DNA of 8,164 nt. It comes from JACDER01 sp036394915. GTDB lineage: Bacteria > Actinomycetota > Thermoleophilia > Gaiellales > Gaiellaceae. The stretch covers positions 1 to 8,164 of the forward strand of contig DASWEE010000039.1 in NCBI GenBank assembly GCA_036394915.1, read 5' to 3'. The first letter of the stretch is position 1. Every line of letters starts with the position of its first letter. Made by a program: the position numbers and the translations under genes. The notes beneath the pieces were generated by a model. It made no database searches and was not told the DNA's origin. It saw nothing but the letters and a program-made list of their open reading frames with translations. This document shows, in pieces, positions 5,778 to 8,164 of the stretch.

Positions 5778-6140
5778 GAGCCGAGTCTAGGGCCAGGACG
5801 TCGAAAAGGAAGAGAGTCCGACCCGTTCTCAGCCGACCCACGTACCGCGTTCTCACGCCCGACGTTTGCCCAACGCCAAGTCCAGTGGGCGGAACTTGTC
5901 AGTGCGCAAACCACGTGCTCGTAGTGGTGAGCTGCTGCGGCTGCAGTGAGACTTCAGCTCGTGGCGCGGACGGGAAGCGGCTCTTGGAGCTGCGGTCGTA
6001 GGGGCGTAACGTGGAAGCCGTACTTGGTTGGAGGAAAGCTGCAGAGCTCGTTCAGCGCCCGAAATGAATCGGTGAGGGCCTGGTCGCCGAGGCGCGCATC
6101 GCCTGTCGGGTTTACCTCTCCCGGTGTCAGGTTCTCCGGG
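5778..6140. other. Divergent intergenic region between the cyclase and propeller genes
   Basis: These 363 bases separate two genes transcribed away from each other and should hold both promoters. The frame of the propeller gene stays open back to 5946, but the peptide upstream of 6141 has no domain resemblance. Visible elements are the -10-like box at 5784-5789, a GGAGGA at 6030-6035 with no ATG/GTG/TTG close behind, and short inverted repeats (GCCCA/TGGGC near 5868-5890; ACCAC/GTGGT near 5911-5929, enclosing CACGTG). None is strong enough to name as an operator. I saw no tRNA, riboswitch or convincing small gene. Confidence 0.4.
5784..5789 (-). promoter_or_regulatory. Candidate -10 box for leaderless transcription of the cyclase gene
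   Basis: On the minus strand TAGACT (four of six matches to TATAAT, including A2 and T6) ends exactly six bases before the GTG at 5777. Transcription would therefore begin at or next to the start codon. No Shine-Dalgarno precedes that GTG. Leaderless mRNAs are common in actinobacteria. No good -35 is visible 16-18 bases upstream, so this rests on the -10 and spacing only. Confidence 0.3.
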
Positions 6141-8135
6141 ATGATCGCCACGGCGCTGGTCGCGGGAGCGCTCGCCGCCTTCGCGGTCGGTGGGGGGCCT
6201 TCGGCGGCAGCGAAAGGGACAACGGCGGGTGCGGGCGGATATTGGATCTTGCTCGAAAGCAACCGCGACGGCGCGACCCGCGGGTACAGCGTGCGCCCCG
6301 ATGGTTCCCGCCTGACGCCGCTCCTGCCGCGCGGGCGTGCGCTCGAGCCCGTGGCTGTGTCGCGCGACGGCGGCACGATCGCCTATAGAGACACCCGGTT
6401 CGCGATCTACGTCTCGCGCGCGAACGGAACCGGCCTCCGCCAGCTCGTGCGGGACGCCGCATTCGACGCGGCGCTCTCGCACGACGGCAGGCTCCTCGCC
6501 TTCGTGACGGGTGGCAAACGCGAGACGATCTCGATCGTCGGCACGGACGGTCGCGGCCGCCGCCGCCTGACGTCAGGGCCCGAGGACCGCTCCCCCGATT
6601 GGTCGCCGGACGGAAAGGCGTTCGTCTTTCGACACGATGTCGGCGAAGAGAGAGAAGAGATTGTCGTTCAGCCGCTGTACGGGAGGCGACGCGTGCTCGC
6701 ACGAGGTGATGGGCCCAAGTGGTCGCCGGACGCCCGCTGGATCGGCTACCGCGGCCGGGATGGCATCTATGTCATCCGGCCGAACGGCGCGCAACGGCAC
6801 CGCGTCGCGCGTGGCGACGGGGCGTTCGCGTGGTCGCCGGACGGCAGAAGGCTCGCCCTCGTGCGCTCCGGCGACGTTGCCATCATCGGCGTCGACGGGC
6901 GCGGGCTGACGCGAGTACGCCTGCGCGGCCTGGAAACGTGGGCGCTGAGCTGGTCGCCGGACGGGCGCCGGCTCATCCTGGCGGCGCTCGCCCAGGGCAG
7001 TCAGATCTGGCTAGTCGGCATCGACGGGCGCGGGCTGCGGCGTCTGACCAGCGCGGGCTCGAACCACCTCGTTGGCTGGACGCGGCTCGCCCCCGTGCTG
7101 CCCCCGGCTCGCCCGGTCGCGCCGACCGAGCGCGTCACCGGCGCCCGAGCCCTGGCGCTCCGCGCCCCCATCGCAGACCTCGCGGCCGACGGGCCGCGCG
7201 TCGCGTTCATCGCCGGGACAACGCGGACAGACTGCCACCACGTCGCCGTCTGGACGCCGGCGTCCAAGTCCGTCCGCCGCTTCGGCCTGCCTGCGCCGTG
7301 TTTAGAGGAGTCACCGCGTGAAAGCAGCATGCCCTCCGTCGCGCTTGCCGGAACGCGGGTGGCCTGGCTGGAGACGGGCGGCGGGAACTACCTCGAAACA
7401 GCCGTGGTTACCACAACGCTCTCGCGCCCCGCTCTGGTCTCGATCGCCGAGGGGACGGCCGACGGCAACGACGTGGGCACCTTCGCCGGCCGCCCGGTCG
7501 GGAACGGCACGCTTCTCGCCTTCACGATCGAGCGCAGCTGCGACTCCGACCCCCACGCCGAACCCAACGTTGCGTGCCCCGCGGGCCGCCAAACCGGCGA
7601 CATCGTCGCCGCGGCCATCTACCGAATAGGCGGCCCCGGCCCCTGCCCGCTCGAGCGCTCGGCCGCGCGACACGCCTGCACGCTTGTCGCGAAAGCGGAC
7701 GCCACGCTGAGCGTGCTCGCCGTCGACGCCGGCCGCATCGCGGTGAGGACCGAGAGCGGCGTCAGGCTGCTCACCGCTGCAGGCGACGTGCTGCGCGACT
7801 TCGCCGTGAGCGCGACGGCCGCGGCGCTCTCTGGCAACCACCTCGCGGTGCGGACGGCAAACGCGGTCGAAGTGTACGACTCCAACTCCGGCATGGTCTC
7901 CGACCGGTTCCCTGCTCCGAGCGCCCTTAGGCTCGAGGATCTCGAGGGCGACATCCTCGTCACGGCCTCGGGCGCGACCGTGACCGTGCGGAAGCTCGGC
8001 GACGGCCGCACGAGCACGATCAACGCGGGCGGGACCGCCCGCGCGCAGCTCGAGCGGCCCGGTCTCTTCATCGCCGGTGCGCGCCGCCTCACATTCACGC
8101 CGATGCGCGCCGTCCGGCGCCGGCTCGGCGACTGA
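6141..8135 (+). CDS. Exported TolB/PD40-type beta-propeller protein, 664 aa
   Basis: The hydrophobic N-terminus (MIATALVAGALAAFAVGGG) followed by PSAAAKG looks like a Sec signal peptide cleaved after A24, so the protein probably acts outside the membrane or at the cell surface. Residues about 34-325 form a propeller of PD40 (WD40-like) blades. Four carry WSPD at W154, W194, W231 and W271, with IYVIRPNG, IIGVDGRGL and LVGIDGRGL strands between, and weaker blades precede them (AVSRDGG, ALSHDGR). A Pro-rich linker (PVLPPARPVAPTERVTG) leads to a second half of short beta-strands, plausibly another propeller, with six cysteines (365, 387, 467, 479, 502, 513); the first half has none. There are no catalytic motifs, so a binding or scaffolding role is likely; TolB itself uses such a fold for protein contacts. 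The start is uncertain: ATG 6141 leaves no positive charge before the hydrophobic core and has no Shine-Dalgarno. GTG 6072 would add arginines (RAWSPRRAS), and the frame is open to GTG 5946. Confidence 0.85.
   Translation: MIATALVAGALAAFAVGGGPSAAAKGTTAGAGGYWILLESNRDGATRGYSVRPDGSRLTPLLPRGRALEPVAVSRDGGTIAYRDTRFAIYVSRANGTGLRQLVRDAAFDAALSHDGRLLAFVTGGKRETISIVGTDGRGRRRLTSGPEDRSPDWSPDGKAFVFRHDVGEEREEIVVQPLYGRRRVLARGDGPKWSPDARWIGYRGRDGIYVIRPNGAQRHRVARGDGAFAWSPDGRRLALVRSGDVAIIGVDGRGLTRVRLRGLETWALSWSPDGRRLILAALAQGSQIWLVGIDGRGLRRLTSAGSNHLVGWTRLAPVLPPARPVAPTERVTGARALALRAPIADLAADGPRVAFIAGTTRTDCHHVAVWTPASKSVRRFGLPAPCLEESPRESSMPSVALAGTRVAWLETGGGNYLETAVVTTTLSRPALVSIAEGTADGNDVGTFAGRPVGNGTLLAFTIERSCDSDPHAEPNVACPAGRQTGDIVAAAIYRIGGPGPCPLERSAARHACTLVAKADATLSVLAVDAGRIAVRTESGVRLLTAAGDVLRDFAVSATAAALSGNHLAVRTANAVEVYDSNSGMVSDRFPAPSALRLEDLEGDILVTASGATVTVRKLGDGRTSTINAGGTARAQLERPGLFIAGARRLTFTPMRAVRRRLGD
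6600..6963 (+). repeat. Four identical 13-base repeats encoding the WSPD blade motif
   Basis: TGGTCGCCGGACG occurs without change at 6600-6612, 6720-6732, 6831-6843 and 6951-6963. The intervals are 120, 111 and 120 bases (40, 37 and 40 codons), all in frame, and each copy encodes W-S-P-D plus the first base of the next codon. A second in-frame repeat, GACGGGCGCGGGCTG, occurs at 6894-6908 and 7023-7037, 43 codons apart, encoding DGRGL. The period matches one propeller blade. Identity at synonymous positions suggests recent blade duplication or gene conversion, though strong GC3 bias would also favour it. Confidence 0.8.
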
Positions 8136-8164
8136 GACTGCCACGCTTGGGCGCCGACCTACCG

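Noticed and set aside
5946..6140. N-terminal extension of the propeller protein to GTG 5946
   Set aside because: The extra 65 residues have no domain or signal character and would bury the signal peptide internally. GTG 6072 remains a possible compromise.
7311..8144. Minus-strand ORF of 277 aa opposite the end of the propeller gene
   Set aside because: Low-complexity Arg/Ala/Gly/Glu translation without motifs; an antisense shadow of a supported gene.
1..8164. CRISPR arrays, insertion sequences, tRNA or rRNA genes, prophage or toxin-antitoxin modules
   Set aside because: I looked for direct-repeat arrays, transposase motifs, terminal inverted repeats and tRNA-like cloverleaves and saw none. 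The only spaced direct repeats are the in-frame propeller blade repeats.

Overview
This is a GC-rich window with strong G/C preference at third codon positions, many GTG starts and few Shine-Dalgarno sequences. Its largest protein joins a zinc ribbon, a class III nucleotide cyclase, a STAND-type ATPase and a TPR tail. It also carries a tandem GNAT protein, a tiny CEEC protein and a TolB/PD40-type propeller protein. Together these suggest a soil actinomycete, most likely class Thermoleophilia (Gaiellales or Solirubrobacterales). The taxonomic call is inference from style and family content; no rRNA or marker gene is present.

Left part (1-1140). A secreted protein of unknown function starts at 243 on the minus strand and runs off the left edge. 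Next comes gene debris: 472-636 (+) encodes only the C-terminal helical tail typical of ECF42-group sigma factors, with no sigma2/sigma4 regions. A 63-aa ORF at 790-981 (+) has a plausible promoter and a good ribosome binding site. A perfect 16-bp palindrome lies over its stop codon. I see no convincing gene in 244-471 or 637-736.

Middle (1030-2239, minus strand). This is a compact probable operon, read right to left: a 56-aa CEEC protein (2239-2069), a two-domain GNAT acetyltransferase (2063-1137), then a 36-aa ORF whose GTG start overlaps the GNAT stop as GTGA. Upstream on the same strand, after a 124-bp gap, is the 1137-aa cyclase/STAND/TPR signalling protein (5777-2364), which has a candidate leaderless promoter.

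Right part. A 363-bp intergenic region separates the cyclase from a divergent gene (6141-8135, +). That gene encodes an exported beta-propeller protein with four PD40/TolB-like WSPD blades, followed by a cysteine-containing second half that may be another propeller. The last 29 bases hold nothing recognisable.

How the genes work together: the cyclase protein looks like a cytoplasmic sensor that could couple ATP-driven conformational switching to cyclic nucleotide production. The divergent propeller is extracytoplasmic. A functional link between the two is only a hypothesis from head-to-head placement. I do not see a clear new defence, mobile or biosynthetic system. The best leads are the small proteins and remnants, which are easy to overlook.
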